Below the pieces are notes generated by a model. It saw nothing but the letters and a program-made list of their open reading frames with translations, made no database searches and had not been told where the DNA came from. Of a stretch of DNA of 38,153 bases, positions 1 to 9,308 are shown in pieces (within the stretch, counting starts at the first letter, position 1; each line of letters begins with the position of its first letter). Origin of the DNA: Candidatus Zambryskiibacteriota bacterium (GTDB taxonomy: Bacteria > Patescibacteriota > Minisyncoccia > Phycocordibacterales > DATDWN01). The position numbers and the translations under genes are program-made. The DNA lies in assembly GCA_026394815.1 (NCBI GenBank), contig JAPLZX010000012.1, positions 4,196 to 42,348 of the forward strand. The letters run 5' to 3'.

Positions 1-683
1 TTTGTAGTTAAAACAAACATTTCTTTATGCTTTTTTCTTTTCATTAAATCGCGACCAGCAAGCATATTAAACATTTGGTCATTGCCACCAATTTGTAAAT
101 CAACATCCATTGTCACAGCATCATATGCCTGAAAAACAGGATAAAGAAATTCATGAACATAAATCTCTCGACCAGTTTTAATTCTTTCTTGAAACATATC
201 CCTTGTAAGTAAATTTGAAACTGTAAAGTGGGAGGCTAATTCCAACAAATCTTCTGGAGTAAGTTTGTTTGTCCATTTTTCATTATGAACAAAGCGAACA
301 TTTGATCTTTTTAAATCCAAAATTTTGCCAATCTGCTTTTTGTATCCCTTTGAGTTATTTAGAACTTGTTGATGAGTGAGAGGTTTTCTGGTTGTTTGTT
401 TGTCTGTTGGATCTCCAATTTGTGCCGTAAAATCACCAATTAAAACAATGACTTCGTGACCAAGGTCCTGAAATTTTCTTAATTTAAGAAGCTGTACCAA
501 ATGACCTAGATGTAGAGTACTCCCTGTAGGGTCAATTCCATAATAAAGTCTGATTTTTTTACCAGACATTAAAACTGTTTTGAGTGTGGATTTGTCAGGA
601 TATACTCTTTCCACTCCGCGACTCAAAAGTTCCTCTATTTTAGCTTCATCAGTTATTATTTTTTCCCTTTTAAATCCAAACAT
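1..683 (-). CDS. tyrS: Tyrosyl-tRNA synthetase (N-terminal part; runs off the left window edge)
   Basis: Manual reverse-strand translation from ATG at 683: MFGFKREKIITDEAKIEELLSRGVERVYPDKSTLKTVLMSGKKIRLYYGIDPTGSTLHLGHLVQLLKLRKFQDLGHEVIVLIGDFTAQIGDPTDK...; class I aaRS HIGH-type motif (HLGH) and TyrRS core. Confidence 0.93.
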   Translation of the reverse strand, partial: MFGFKREKIITDEAKIEELLSRGVERVYPDKSTLKTVLMSGKKIRLYYGIDPTGSTLHLGHLVQLLKLRKFQDLGHEVIVLIGDFTAQIGDPTDKQTTRKPLTHQQVLNNSKGYKKQIGKILDLKRSNVRFVHNEKWTNKLTPEDLLELASHFTVSNLLTRDMFQERIKTGREIYVHEFLYPVFQAYDAVTMDVDLQIGGNDQMFNMLAGRDLMKRKKHKEMFVLTT

Positions 684-720
684 ACTATCACTTTACCATA
701 AATATGATAAAATACGAGCA

Positions 721-2889
721 ATGCGAAAAAATTTCTTTAAAAAACACGAATTGCGCAATATCTTTATTTTTTTGTTTTCTTGTGGGATATTATTCGCAGG
801 TATTATGCTTATATGGGTTTCCACATTCCAAATACCAACCCTTGAAACCATAGAAGCAAGAAAAATAAGTCAATCCACAAAAATTTACGACAGTACGGAC
901 AAAATTCTTCTTTTTGACGTTTATCAAAACACCCAACGAACAGTTGTCCCTTTTGATGAAATTTCTAAATACATAAAAGATGCTACTTTATCTATTGAGG
1001 ATAAGGACTTTTACACACACCACGGCATAAAACCATTATCTATACTTCGCGCAATTATTGTAAACACAACCTCTCTAAGTTACAGCCAAGGAGGCTCAAC
1101 AATCACCCAACAGGTTGTAAAAAATTCCATTTTGACCGGAGACAAAACCCCAACAAGAAAACTAAAGGAGCTCGTTTTGGCTTTAAAGTTGGAACAAATG
1201 CTTTCGAAAGACAGAATTTTTGATATGTATTTGAACGAAATTTCTTATGGAGGCAGTTTGTATGGGGTAGAAGAAGCAAGTCAGGCTTTTTTTGGGAAAA
1301 AATCATCCGATGTGACAATAGCTGAAGCTGAAGCAGCTTATTTAGCCTCATTACCACAAGCACCATCTTATTATTCTCCCTATGGGACACATAAAGACAA
1401 ATTGGATGAGAGAAAAAATGTTGTTTTGAGAGAAATGCTTCGTGATGGGAAAATAAGTGATGTGGAATATCAAAATGCATTAACAGAAAAAGTGAACTTC
1501 CTTCCAAAATCCGACAAGGGTATAAAGGCTCCTCATTTCGTAATGTTTGTAAAGGATTATTTAGAAAACAAATATGGTATTGATGTAATAGAACAAGGAG
1601 GTTTAAAAGTAACCACAACTCTTAATTATGACTTACAAACCAAAGCTGAGGCCATTGCAAAACAATATGCTGAAATAAATGAGAAAAGTTTCAATGGCAC
1701 AAATGATGCTTTTGTGGCCATAGATCCAAAAACCGGAGCTATTTTAACCATGGTTGGCTCTCGTGATTATTTTGATACAAAAATAGATGGGAATTTTAAT
1801 GTTACAACAGCACATAGACAACCAGGATCTGCTTTTAAACCCTTTGTATATGCTGAAGCTTTTATAAAAGGATATACCCCAGATACTGTTTTGTTTGATT
1901 TGCCTACACAATTTTCTGTAAAATGTCCGTTGGATAATTTTACCACTACCCTAGATGGTGTTTGTTATGCTCCAGTAAACTATGATGATAAGTTTCGTGG
2001 GCCATTAACTTTACGTGAAGCGTTGGCTCAATCAATAAACGTTCCGTCAGTTAAAACTTTGTATTTGGCTGGGATAAAAGAAACCATAGACCTTGCTACG
2101 AGTATGGGTATTAAAAGTTTAGGTGACGCAAATATTTATGGATTAACTCTCGTTCTTGGGGGTGGTGAGGTGTCTCTTTTGGATATGGCATCTGCTTATG
2201 GTGTTTTTGCAACCGAGGGAATGGAAACCCCATATACTAGTATATTAAAAGTGGAAGATAAAAACGGAAAAGTTTTAGAAGAAATAAAGCCAGAATTAAA
2301 TCGGGTATTAGATGCTGAGGTTGCCAGAAAAATATCTGATATATTGTCCGACAACGTAGCACGAACTCCTTTATATGGAGCAGATTCTGTTATTTACTTT
2401 GGGGACCGTGAGGTGGCAGTAAAAACAGGAACAACAAATAATTATAAAGATGCGTGGATTCTAGGATACACACCTAGTGTTGTGGTGGGAACTTGGGCAG
2501 GAAATAATGACAATACACCAATGGCAAAAAAGGTGTCTGGGCTTATTGTTGCCCCGATGTGGAGAGTTTTTATGGATGAGGTTTTAAAAACTGTTCCCGT
2601 TGAAACTTTTATAAAACCAATGAAGGAGGACTCCTATGACCTAAAACCTGTTTTGCGAGGTAAATGGCAGGGAGGAATATCAAATATCACACAAAACACC
2701 ACGATTGACCCTAATATCCCATATAATACCCTACAAGAGGTTCTTTCTGGTGGTGTTCACTCTATTTTGTATTGGGTAAACAAAGACGATCCTCGGGGAA
2801 TAGAGCCAGTGATTCCCTATCTTGACCCTCAATTTGAAAGATGGGAATATTCAATTAGACTTTGGGCTCTGAGTCAAGGGTTACAATAA
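721..2889 (+). CDS. Penicillin-binding protein 1A family (GT51 transglycosylase plus transpeptidase)
   Basis: ORF 580..2889; start more likely ATG at 721 (MRKNFFKKHELRN, TM segment). GT51 motifs (EDKDFYTHHGI, GGSTITQQVVKN) and transpeptidase motifs (QPGSAFKPF, KTGTTNNYKDAW). Confidence 0.93.
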   Translation: MRKNFFKKHELRNIFIFLFSCGILFAGIMLIWVSTFQIPTLETIEARKISQSTKIYDSTDKILLFDVYQNTQRTVVPFDEISKYIKDATLSIEDKDFYTHHGIKPLSILRAIIVNTTSLSYSQGGSTITQQVVKNSILTGDKTPTRKLKELVLALKLEQMLSKDRIFDMYLNEISYGGSLYGVEEASQAFFGKKSSDVTIAEAEAAYLASLPQAPSYYSPYGTHKDKLDERKNVVLREMLRDGKISDVEYQNALTEKVNFLPKSDKGIKAPHFVMFVKDYLENKYGIDVIEQGGLKVTTTLNYDLQTKAEAIAKQYAEINEKSFNGTNDAFVAIDPKTGAILTMVGSRDYFDTKIDGNFNVTTAHRQPGSAFKPFVYAEAFIKGYTPDTVLFDLPTQFSVKCPLDNFTTTLDGVCYAPVNYDDKFRGPLTLREALAQSINVPSVKTLYLAGIKETIDLATSMGIKSLGDANIYGLTLVLGGGEVSLLDMASAYGVFATEGMETPYTSILKVEDKNGKVLEEIKPELNRVLDAEVARKISDILSDNVARTPLYGADSVIYFGDREVAVKTGTTNNYKDAWILGYTPSVVVGTWAGNNDNTPMAKKVSGLIVAPMWRVFMDEVLKTVPVETFIKPMKEDSYDLKPVLRGKWQGGISNITQNTTIDPNIPYNTLQEVLSGGVHSILYWVNKDDPRGIEPVIPYLDPQFERWEYSIRLWALSQGLQ

Positions 2890-2892
2890 AAA

Positions 2893-3150
2893 CTATCTAA
2901 TATCAACTATTTTTAAGTTTGGTATGGATTGGATAATTTCTTCCAATATTTTGTTTTTATATATAAATATTTTGTTTAAAATTGCGGGAGATGTTTTTAA
3001 ATAAATAATATAGTTTTTTATTTCAATTTCTTTTGGAGAAATTTTTATTTGTGTGTATTTTTCTATAATATCAAGGATTTGTTTTTTATAAATTTCAACA
3101 GATTGTATGTTTTTGGAAAATTTTTCTAAAAACAAGGAGATGTTGAACAT
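2893..3150 (-). CDS. Small DUF721/DciA-like protein encoded directly downstream of dnaN
   Basis: 85 aa, 1 nt from dnaN; C-terminal pattern NYIIYLKTSPAILNKIFIYKNKILEEI...LKIVDIR resembles the DUF721/DciA core; position in the dnaA-dnaN cluster. Confidence 0.4.
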   Translation of the reverse strand: MFNISLFLEKFSKNIQSVEIYKKQILDIIEKYTQIKISPKEIEIKNYIIYLKTSPAILNKIFIYKNKILEEIIQSIPNLKIVDIR

Positions 3151-3151
3151 A

Positions 3152-4252
3152 TTACTTATTCATTGGCATTACCAAATACAAAAAACTTTTATCCCCTACT
3201 CCTCGAACTATCATGGGTTTGTTTGTGTCAGAAAAAGAAAGCGATACACTATCCGAATCAATGGATTGAAAACAATCAATTATATATTTGTAATTAAAAC
3301 TAATGGAAAGCTCCTCCCCTTTTATAACAGCATCAATGTTGTTTATGTTTTCTCCAACATCCATGTTTTTTGTTGTAATTTCAAAAATCTTTTCTTTGGG
3401 GTGTATATGAAAAGTCACTTGACTAAATTTGTCTGAAAAAATATTTGAGATACGTAAACTACTTATCAAATCTTGTTTTAAAACAACAACTTCTGTTTTT
3501 GTGTCTTTTGGAATAATTTGTTTGTAGTCGGGGAAAACACCATCTATTACTCGTGAGGTTATATAAAGGTCGTTATAGGAAAAGGCTATTTGGTTTTCAT
3601 TAAGACAAACCTCAACATCTTCTTTTATGTCTTCCAGAGTTCTTATTATTTCCCCAGTATTTTTAAAAGGAATTAATATTTGATTAAACTCTTTGTGTTT
3701 TTTTACTCCTATTTTTTTTTCAGACAATCTAAAAGAGTCTGTGGCAACAAAAACAACCCCTTCTTCTTCTGAGGATAAAAATATACTAGACAACACAGGT
3801 CTTATTGTTGAAACAGACGAACTATACATTACAGATTTAAACCCTTTTATTAATCCCGGAACATTAAATGTAAAGGTTTTTTCTTTTGAGACTTTTGGTA
3901 TGTTTGGAAAATCATCAGTAGGAAAAGTTTTGATTGTAGAACAATTATGTTTTGTTGATACTTTTAAATTATCGTTAACAACTTCCAAAGTTATGTTTTT
4001 ATCGTTTGTTATGTTTAAAATAAAATTATATAAAACAGCCCCTGATACTGCCACTTTTCCTGGTTTTATTACTTTTACAGGAAGTGTAATTTCAATACCA
4101 AGATCTAAATTAGTTGCTTTTATGGTTAAAACTGAATCGTGTGCTTCTAATAAAATGCAACTTAAAATAGGAAGTGTAATGTTTTTACCTGTTATTCTTT
4201 CTGCTTTTGAGATAGCGTAGGAAAGCTTTTCTTTTATACATTCTATATTCAT
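3152..4252 (-). CDS. dnaN: DNA polymerase III sliding clamp (beta subunit)
   Basis: 366 aa; beta-clamp features (ITLPILSCILLEA, FPTDDFPNIP, ATDSFRLSEK, VIDGVFPDYKQIIP, C-terminal YLVMPM). Confidence 0.95.
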   Translation of the reverse strand: MNIECIKEKLSYAISKAERITGKNITLPILSCILLEAHDSVLTIKATNLDLGIEITLPVKVIKPGKVAVSGAVLYNFILNITNDKNITLEVVNDNLKVSTKHNCSTIKTFPTDDFPNIPKVSKEKTFTFNVPGLIKGFKSVMYSSSVSTIRPVLSSIFLSSEEEGVVFVATDSFRLSEKKIGVKKHKEFNQILIPFKNTGEIIRTLEDIKEDVEVCLNENQIAFSYNDLYITSRVIDGVFPDYKQIIPKDTKTEVVVLKQDLISSLRISNIFSDKFSQVTFHIHPKEKIFEITTKNMDVGENINNIDAVIKGEELSISFNYKYIIDCFQSIDSDSVSLSFSDTNKPMIVRGVGDKSFLYLVMPMNK

Positions 4253-4471
4253 AGTATTAATTTTATCTTTTTAATGAATTTATTACTATTAAGGGTGATT
4301 ATTTTGGTTTTATTTCACAAAACCCTTATTTTAAGTCGTTTTTTATTGATTTTGTTTGTGTATAAGTGTGGTAAACCTGTGTATAATTTTGTTTGATTTT
4401 TTAATTAACCCACCAAAACACAACTTATTCATACCTTTTAAATGCTTTATCTACATACTATACACAATCTT
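4253..4471. promoter_or_regulatory. Candidate oriC / DnaA-binding region between dnaA and dnaN
   Basis: Two perfect DnaA boxes (TGTGTATAA = TTATACACA reverse) at 4357-4365 and 4378-4386, 21 bp apart; near-boxes CTATACACA (4458-4466) and TTTTACACA (4470-4478); very AT-rich. Confidence 0.5.
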
Positions 4472-5812
4472 TTACACAAAGATAGACCTCAATTGGTTGA
4501 TTTCTTGTACCAACATTTCGTCCAACTTGATATCGTTTTTTATTTTTTCACAGGAATGCATAACTGTGGTATGGTCTCTCCCTCCAAGTTTTTCCCCTAT
4601 TGCCGGATAGGATATATTAAAATCCTCACGAAGAATATACATTATTATTTGTCTTGGTTTTATAACTTCCTTTTTGCGTGTTTTAGCATAAATTAAATGT
4701 TCTTCTATATTGTAAAACTCAGCAACCGTTTTTATTACTTCTTTTGTTGATACAAGTTTTTTGGGCCCCACATTATTTTTTACAAGGTTTTTTACCTCAA
4801 CAAGTGACAATTCACGGTTTTTTAGTTGTGTTTGACAGGAAATGGAATTAATAATACCTTCAAGCTCTCTAATGTTTCCCACAACAGAATAAGCCAAATA
4901 ATCAATAATTTCTTTGGTTAGTGGGTATAGGCAAGAAGTAGATTTTGTTCTAATGATGGCCGCTCGGGATTCGTTGTCTGGAGCTGGGATATCAACAATC
5001 ATTCCCGCACTAAAACGAGATTTAAGTCTATCCTCTAAATCTTGAATTAACCCCGGATGTTTATCCGAAGAAAAAATAATTTGTTTGTTATTGTCGTATA
5101 AATGATTAAAAAGATGAAAAACCTCTTCCTGCATCTTCATTTTTCCTGAAAAAAACTGGATATCATCCATAATAAGAACATCATATTTTCTATATTTTTC
5201 CTTAAAAAAATTCGGTTTATTAAGTTGAAGAGCATTAATATATTCTTGGCCAAATTTTTCTGAGGTGGTGTAAAAAACCTTTTTATTACTACTGTTTTTT
5301 ATATAATTTCCGATCGCCTGAATAAGATGTGTCTTTCCGTGACCAGTTCCACCATAAATAAAAAGAGGATTATAGACAATACCAGGTTTTTTAATGACAG
5401 CTTGACTTGCTGCGTGTGCAAATTCATTAAAAGGGCCAACAACAAAAGATTCGAAAGTATAACGTGGATTAAGATTATCTTCTTTGTTTATATAAATATC
5501 CGCTATAGGTAACTCCTTATTAACTTGGGGTGTTTTTTCAACAACCAATTTTTCTTTAGGATTTTCTTTTGAAATAATATAATGAAGAGATTGAACGTTG
5601 GGAGAAAGAGTGCGTAGTGCTTTGAGAATTGTGTTGTGAAACTTACTTCCTAACCAATCTTGGACAAAAGTGTTTGGAACACCGAGATATACCGCTCCCT
5701 CCTCTTGTTTCATTATAGAAGTATCTTTAAACCATGTGTTGAAATTTGGTTTAGAAAGATTTAACTCCATTTCAACCAAAACACTATCCCAAAGTTTTTT
5801 ATTGTCCATCAT
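4472..5812 (-). CDS. dnaA: Chromosomal replication initiator protein DnaA
   Basis: 446 aa; Walker A GGTGHGKTH, Walker B DVLIMDDIQF, DnaA signature GGRDHTTVMHSCEKI. Confidence 0.97.
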   Translation of the reverse strand: MMDNKKLWDSVLVEMELNLSKPNFNTWFKDTSIMKQEEGAVYLGVPNTFVQDWLGSKFHNTILKALRTLSPNVQSLHYIISKENPKEKLVVEKTPQVNKELPIADIYINKEDNLNPRYTFESFVVGPFNEFAHAASQAVIKKPGIVYNPLFIYGGTGHGKTHLIQAIGNYIKNSSNKKVFYTTSEKFGQEYINALQLNKPNFFKEKYRKYDVLIMDDIQFFSGKMKMQEEVFHLFNHLYDNNKQIIFSSDKHPGLIQDLEDRLKSRFSAGMIVDIPAPDNESRAAIIRTKSTSCLYPLTKEIIDYLAYSVVGNIRELEGIINSISCQTQLKNRELSLVEVKNLVKNNVGPKKLVSTKEVIKTVAEFYNIEEHLIYAKTRKKEVIKPRQIIMYILREDFNISYPAIGEKLGGRDHTTVMHSCEKIKNDIKLDEMLVQEINQLRSIFV

Positions 5813-5927
5813 GTTTCTATTATATAGAGAATAAGAAATTAAAATACTTGTTAAAAAACCAGTAATATGTTAATAATATGTGTACAAACTGTGGAGAGTG
5901 TAACCTTCCCTGGTTTCTTATAAAATA

Positions 5928-6065
5928 ATGTCACAAACATACCAACCTAAAAAAAGAAAACGAGCAAAAACCCATGGGTTTTTAGTGCGTAATAAATCAA
6001 AAACAGGCAGGAATACCATTTTGAGACGAAGACGAAAAGGTAGAGCAAAACTGAGTACAGTTTAA
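5928..6065 (+). CDS. rpmH: 50S ribosomal protein L34 (below the ORF-track length cutoff)
   Basis: Manual translation [45 protein letters not shown]; canonical L34, between dnaA and rnpA. Confidence 0.95.
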   Translation: MSQTYQPKKRKRAKTHGFLVRNKSKTGRNTILRRRRKGRAKLSTV

Positions 6066-6133
6066 AATCCAAAACCCAAATTTCCAATGTTAAAATCAAA
6101 ATCCAATTTTTTGGGAATTTGGATTTAACTATT

Positions 6134-6481
6134 ATGTTGCCAAAAAAGAGGAGAATACAAAGGAAAGATTTTCCACTCATTCTTTCAAAAAACAAGAGAT
6201 ACAACTCCCCTAACTTATTGTTGCATGTAACACCCATAAATTCTAACAAAACAAAAGAAAGTAGATTTTCTTTTTCTGTATCAAAAAAAGTTTGTCCAAA
6301 AGCAACAGACAGGAATAAATATAGAAGACAAGGATACTCTGTTATTTCTAAAAATTTAAACCGAATTAAACCTGAATATTATTGTTTTTTCTCTTTCAAA
6401 AAAACATCCAAACCAATCATTTTTTCTGCCCTAGAGAAAGAAATTTTGGAGTTACTTTCTTCCTCTCTTGTGCTAATATAA
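6134..6481 (+). CDS. rnpA: Ribonuclease P protein component
   Basis: MLPKKRRIQRKDFPLIL...FSFSVSKKVCPKATDRNKYRRQGYSVI; RnpA-type KKVxxxAxxRNxxRR motif; rpmH-rnpA-yidC order. Confidence 0.88.
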   Translation: MLPKKRRIQRKDFPLILSKNKRYNSPNLLLHVTPINSNKTKESRFSFSVSKKVCPKATDRNKYRRQGYSVISKNLNRIKPEYYCFFSFKKTSKPIIFSALEKEILELLSSSLVLI

Positions 6482-6485
6482 CCAA

Positions 6486-7217
6486 ATGGCTTATTTATAT
6501 AACACAATCATCTTCCAACCTTTTTACAATGGTTTTATTTTTCTGATGAAAACATTTCCTTTTTTTGATGCGGGGATGATTGTTATTATTTTTACAATTA
6601 TTATAAAAATAATAATTCTTCCCCTCTCAATCAAAGCATCAAAAGCCCAAATAGAAATGAAAAGCACAGAGAAGGATCTACAACTAATAAAAGAGAAATA
6701 CAAAAACGATAAAAATGAGCAATCAAAAAAAACAATGGAATATTATAAAGAACGAGGAATTAATCCTTTTGCTAGTATTTTTATCCTTCTGATTCAATTT
6801 CCTATTCTTATTGGTCTGTACCAGGTTTTCATAAAATCTGGACTACCAAAAATAAATGAAGTACTTTTATACCCATTTTTTTCTACATTTATATCAATAA
6901 TTCCCAACATGATGTTTCTTGGTCTTATAAACATATCTGAAAAAAGCATAGTTTTAGCTCTTATTGCAGGAATTACAACGTATTTTCAAATAAGCCATGC
7001 TTCTAATTCTCAAACACAAACCAGTACTGGCACACAAGGAGATATCGCCAAAGCCATGTCTATACAAATGAAATATTTTTTCCCGATACTTATGACTTTT
7101 ATTGCTTACACCATATCATCAGCTATTGCCATATACTTTATCACAAGTAATCTTTTTGCTATTGGACAAGAGATATATATAAGGAAGAAATACCATAAAG
7201 ATATAACGGTAGTGTAA
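6486..7217 (+). CDS. yidC: YidC/Oxa1 family membrane insertase
   Basis: 243 aa multi-TM; MIVIIFTIIIKIIILPLSIKASKAQIEMK and FASIFILLIQFPILIGLYQVF typical of YidC; position after rnpA. Confidence 0.92.
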   Translation: MAYLYNTIIFQPFYNGFIFLMKTFPFFDAGMIVIIFTIIIKIIILPLSIKASKAQIEMKSTEKDLQLIKEKYKNDKNEQSKKTMEYYKERGINPFASIFILLIQFPILIGLYQVFIKSGLPKINEVLLYPFFSTFISIIPNMMFLGLINISEKSIVLALIAGITTYFQISHASNSQTQTSTGTQGDIAKAMSIQMKYFFPILMTFIAYTISSAIAIYFITSNLFAIGQEIYIRKKYHKDITVV

Positions 7218-7241
7218 ATATTGTTGAGTTAACAAGATTTT

Positions 7242-8462
7242 TTATTTTGTCAGATCTAAACTCCACAAAGAATTGTCAATTTTGTTTATAAAAACAAGAT
7301 ACTGTTCATTTTCAGACAACATAGGTTTTATAACATCAATTTGTTCATTGCTTTCATTAACCAAACTTTCCACAACACTGGAAGTGTTATTTTTTATATT
7401 GTATTTCCAAATATCGTCAGTGAAAGAAACAAACCCTCTATACCACAAAGTTAAACTATCTCTATCAATAAATTCTTGCGGAACAGCACAATAAATAATG
7501 TTTCTATCTTTTTTACTCCACACACATTTTTCTGGAAAAGTAGTTGGTGTAGTGCTTATGGATGATTTATTTTTTATATCAAACACAAACATTTGGGGAG
7601 CACCTCCCTGGTCTAAGAAAAGTATTTGTGTGGCTAAATCATTTACCAAGACGGAAAGTCCAAAAACATTACCAAGTATTCTTCTAATCTGCCCATTTCC
7701 TGTGTCTACAAAAAACAAAAACCCTTCGGTGTTTTGATCTGGTTTAGTTGTTAAAGCAACAGTTTTTGCATTGACGTATTGGGACAGGAGTTCTCTGATA
7801 GGATAATTCCATATCTGGGTTCTTCTACTACCATCAAAATTAGAAATATATCCAACCGAAGAATCTATTTTTTGTTCCAAAGAAAAAACACTACTTCCAA
7901 AAACAGACATTTCATTCAGGTTTTCAGGGAATTTTACCGCAGACACAAGATTTTCGGTGGTTGTAGAAATCCCTTTGATTAAAAGTCCATAGGTATCTAT
8001 TGTTTGATTGTCATCCTTCAAATACCTGGCAATAAGAGAATTATTTTTATTACCCCAGATAGCATCATAAACCATTGGTATGGTGGTGTTTGAGATACGA
8101 TTTTGGTTTGGTGAAAATAGCTCTGTTTCATAAATATGTCCTGTGGCTTTTTCTATATAACGAACAACCGTTCCCGCTTTAAAATCTAAAACTCCAGCTC
8201 CAGCCACTGGTTCGGCAGATATTTTACGCAGTTTCAATGCGTAGTTTGATATTTCTGGCGGTGTTGGTTCTATAATAGGCTCTCCTGTTACAGGTATTTC
8301 TGCGACAGTATTTCCTCCAAAAGGAAAAAAGTTTTTAAATATACTATTTCCTCCACCAGACGTATCTGCACTGTTTTGGATAATAAAATAATAACCAATC
8401 AAACTGACCAAAAAAAAGCCAAGGACCACAGATATTATGATAATTAAAAGTTTTTTTGACAT
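7242..8462 (-). CDS. Membrane-anchored protein with a probable beta-propeller/TolB-like extracytoplasmic region; last gene of the T4SS-like locus
   Basis: Start at 8462 (MSKKLLIIIISVVLGFFLVSLIGYYF N-terminal TM); repeated blade-like segments such as MLSENEQYLVFINKIDNSLWSLDL. Start is 1 nt from the upstream stop. Confidence 0.55.
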   Translation of the reverse strand: MSKKLLIIIISVVLGFFLVSLIGYYFIIQNSADTSGGGNSIFKNFFPFGGNTVAEIPVTGEPIIEPTPPEISNYALKLRKISAEPVAGAGVLDFKAGTVVRYIEKATGHIYETELFSPNQNRISNTTIPMVYDAIWGNKNNSLIARYLKDDNQTIDTYGLLIKGISTTTENLVSAVKFPENLNEMSVFGSSVFSLEQKIDSSVGYISNFDGSRRTQIWNYPIRELLSQYVNAKTVALTTKPDQNTEGFLFFVDTGNGQIRRILGNVFGLSVLVNDLATQILFLDQGGAPQMFVFDIKNKSSISTTPTTFPEKCVWSKKDRNIIYCAVPQEFIDRDSLTLWYRGFVSFTDDIWKYNIKNNTSSVVESLVNESNEQIDVIKPMLSENEQYLVFINKIDNSLWSLDLTK

Positions 8463-8463
8463 A

Positions 8464-9303
8464 TTATTGAATATGAAAATGAGATCCAGTTGCATAAGGT
8501 ATAACCCTTACAATTAACGGACGTACCCCAGATTTTATGAGAGCATCCATTTCTACTTGAGTTTGTACTTCCCAAAAAGCAGATAAACCAACGCTTGCTG
8601 CTGATTGAGCGACTGAGTTTATATTACTAGCACTTTTGTTTGTTATGGTTGCATCGACACATGTTCCATTTGCATGACATGTATCTTGGTGTGTTGTTGT
8701 TGGTGGATATCCTTCAGTAACTGCCCATGTAATACCACTTCCTCTGAGACGCTCGTTTAATAAAACAAATTTAGCTAAGGAGGATTGTGATAGAGATTTA
8801 CCTACAGCACTTCCTTGTGTTGGAATACCCAAAGAACTTAATGTTTTACAATCTGGACATCCACCAACTACTACTGTTGGTATTGTCGGTATATTTGGTC
8901 TTGGTAGGCTTAAATTAAAATCAAGAATTTGTGGGTTTATTGTGTAAAGAATTACCCAGGCACCTATAACCAAAAGCAGTCCGTATATAGCATTTTCAAT
9001 ATATTCCCTACCCTGTGCTTTTCCAGATAAAGCGTCTGACGTTGCATAAAGAACACCACCATAGGTAATCACGAGAAAAGCCAAAACAGCAGCCACCGCT
9101 ATAGCTATGTTAAATGCAGCAGGAAGATATGTCCCCAGGTTAGTTGTAGCTCCATTTTCCCCAATTCCTGGTAAAGGAGCAAGAACCGTATAATCGTTAT
9201 TTGGTTGAGTGGGTGTTCCTTGTGCATAGGTTGTGGAAAAAACAGAAAACATTATTCCCATCATTACAGCCATTATGCTTATTTTAATATTTACATTTCT
9301 CAT
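8464..9303 (-). CDS. VirB2/TrbC-like pilin with C-terminal M15-type (LAS) metallopeptidase-like domain
   Basis: Signal peptide, then two TM segments with a Gly-rich loop (AFNIAIAVAAVLAFLVITYGGVLYATSDALSGKAQGREYIENAIYGLLLVIGAWVILYTINPQILDF). C-terminus: GITWAVTEGYPPTTTHQDTCHANGTCVDATI...GSHFHIQ. Confidence 0.7.
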   Translation of the reverse strand: MRNVNIKISIMAVMMGIMFSVFSTTYAQGTPTQPNNDYTVLAPLPGIGENGATTNLGTYLPAAFNIAIAVAAVLAFLVITYGGVLYATSDALSGKAQGREYIENAIYGLLLVIGAWVILYTINPQILDFNLSLPRPNIPTIPTVVVGGCPDCKTLSSLGIPTQGSAVGKSLSQSSLAKFVLLNERLRGSGITWAVTEGYPPTTTHQDTCHANGTCVDATITNKSASNINSVAQSAASVGLSAFWEVQTQVEMDALIKSGVRPLIVRVIPYATGSHFHIQ

Positions 9304-9308
9304 TTGTT

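Noticed and set aside
1103-1618. 171-aa minus-strand ORF inside the PBP gene
   Set aside because: Antisense to a well-supported PBP; Leu/His/Phe-rich translation without recognisable domain.
5947-6249. 100-aa minus-strand ORF
   Set aside because: Antisense to rpmH and rnpA, both supported by motifs and gene order.
7218-7255. Possible yidC terminator (TTGTT-GAGTT-AACAA followed by GATTTTTTATTTT)
   Set aside because: Only a 5-bp AT-rich stem; too weak to call as a feature.
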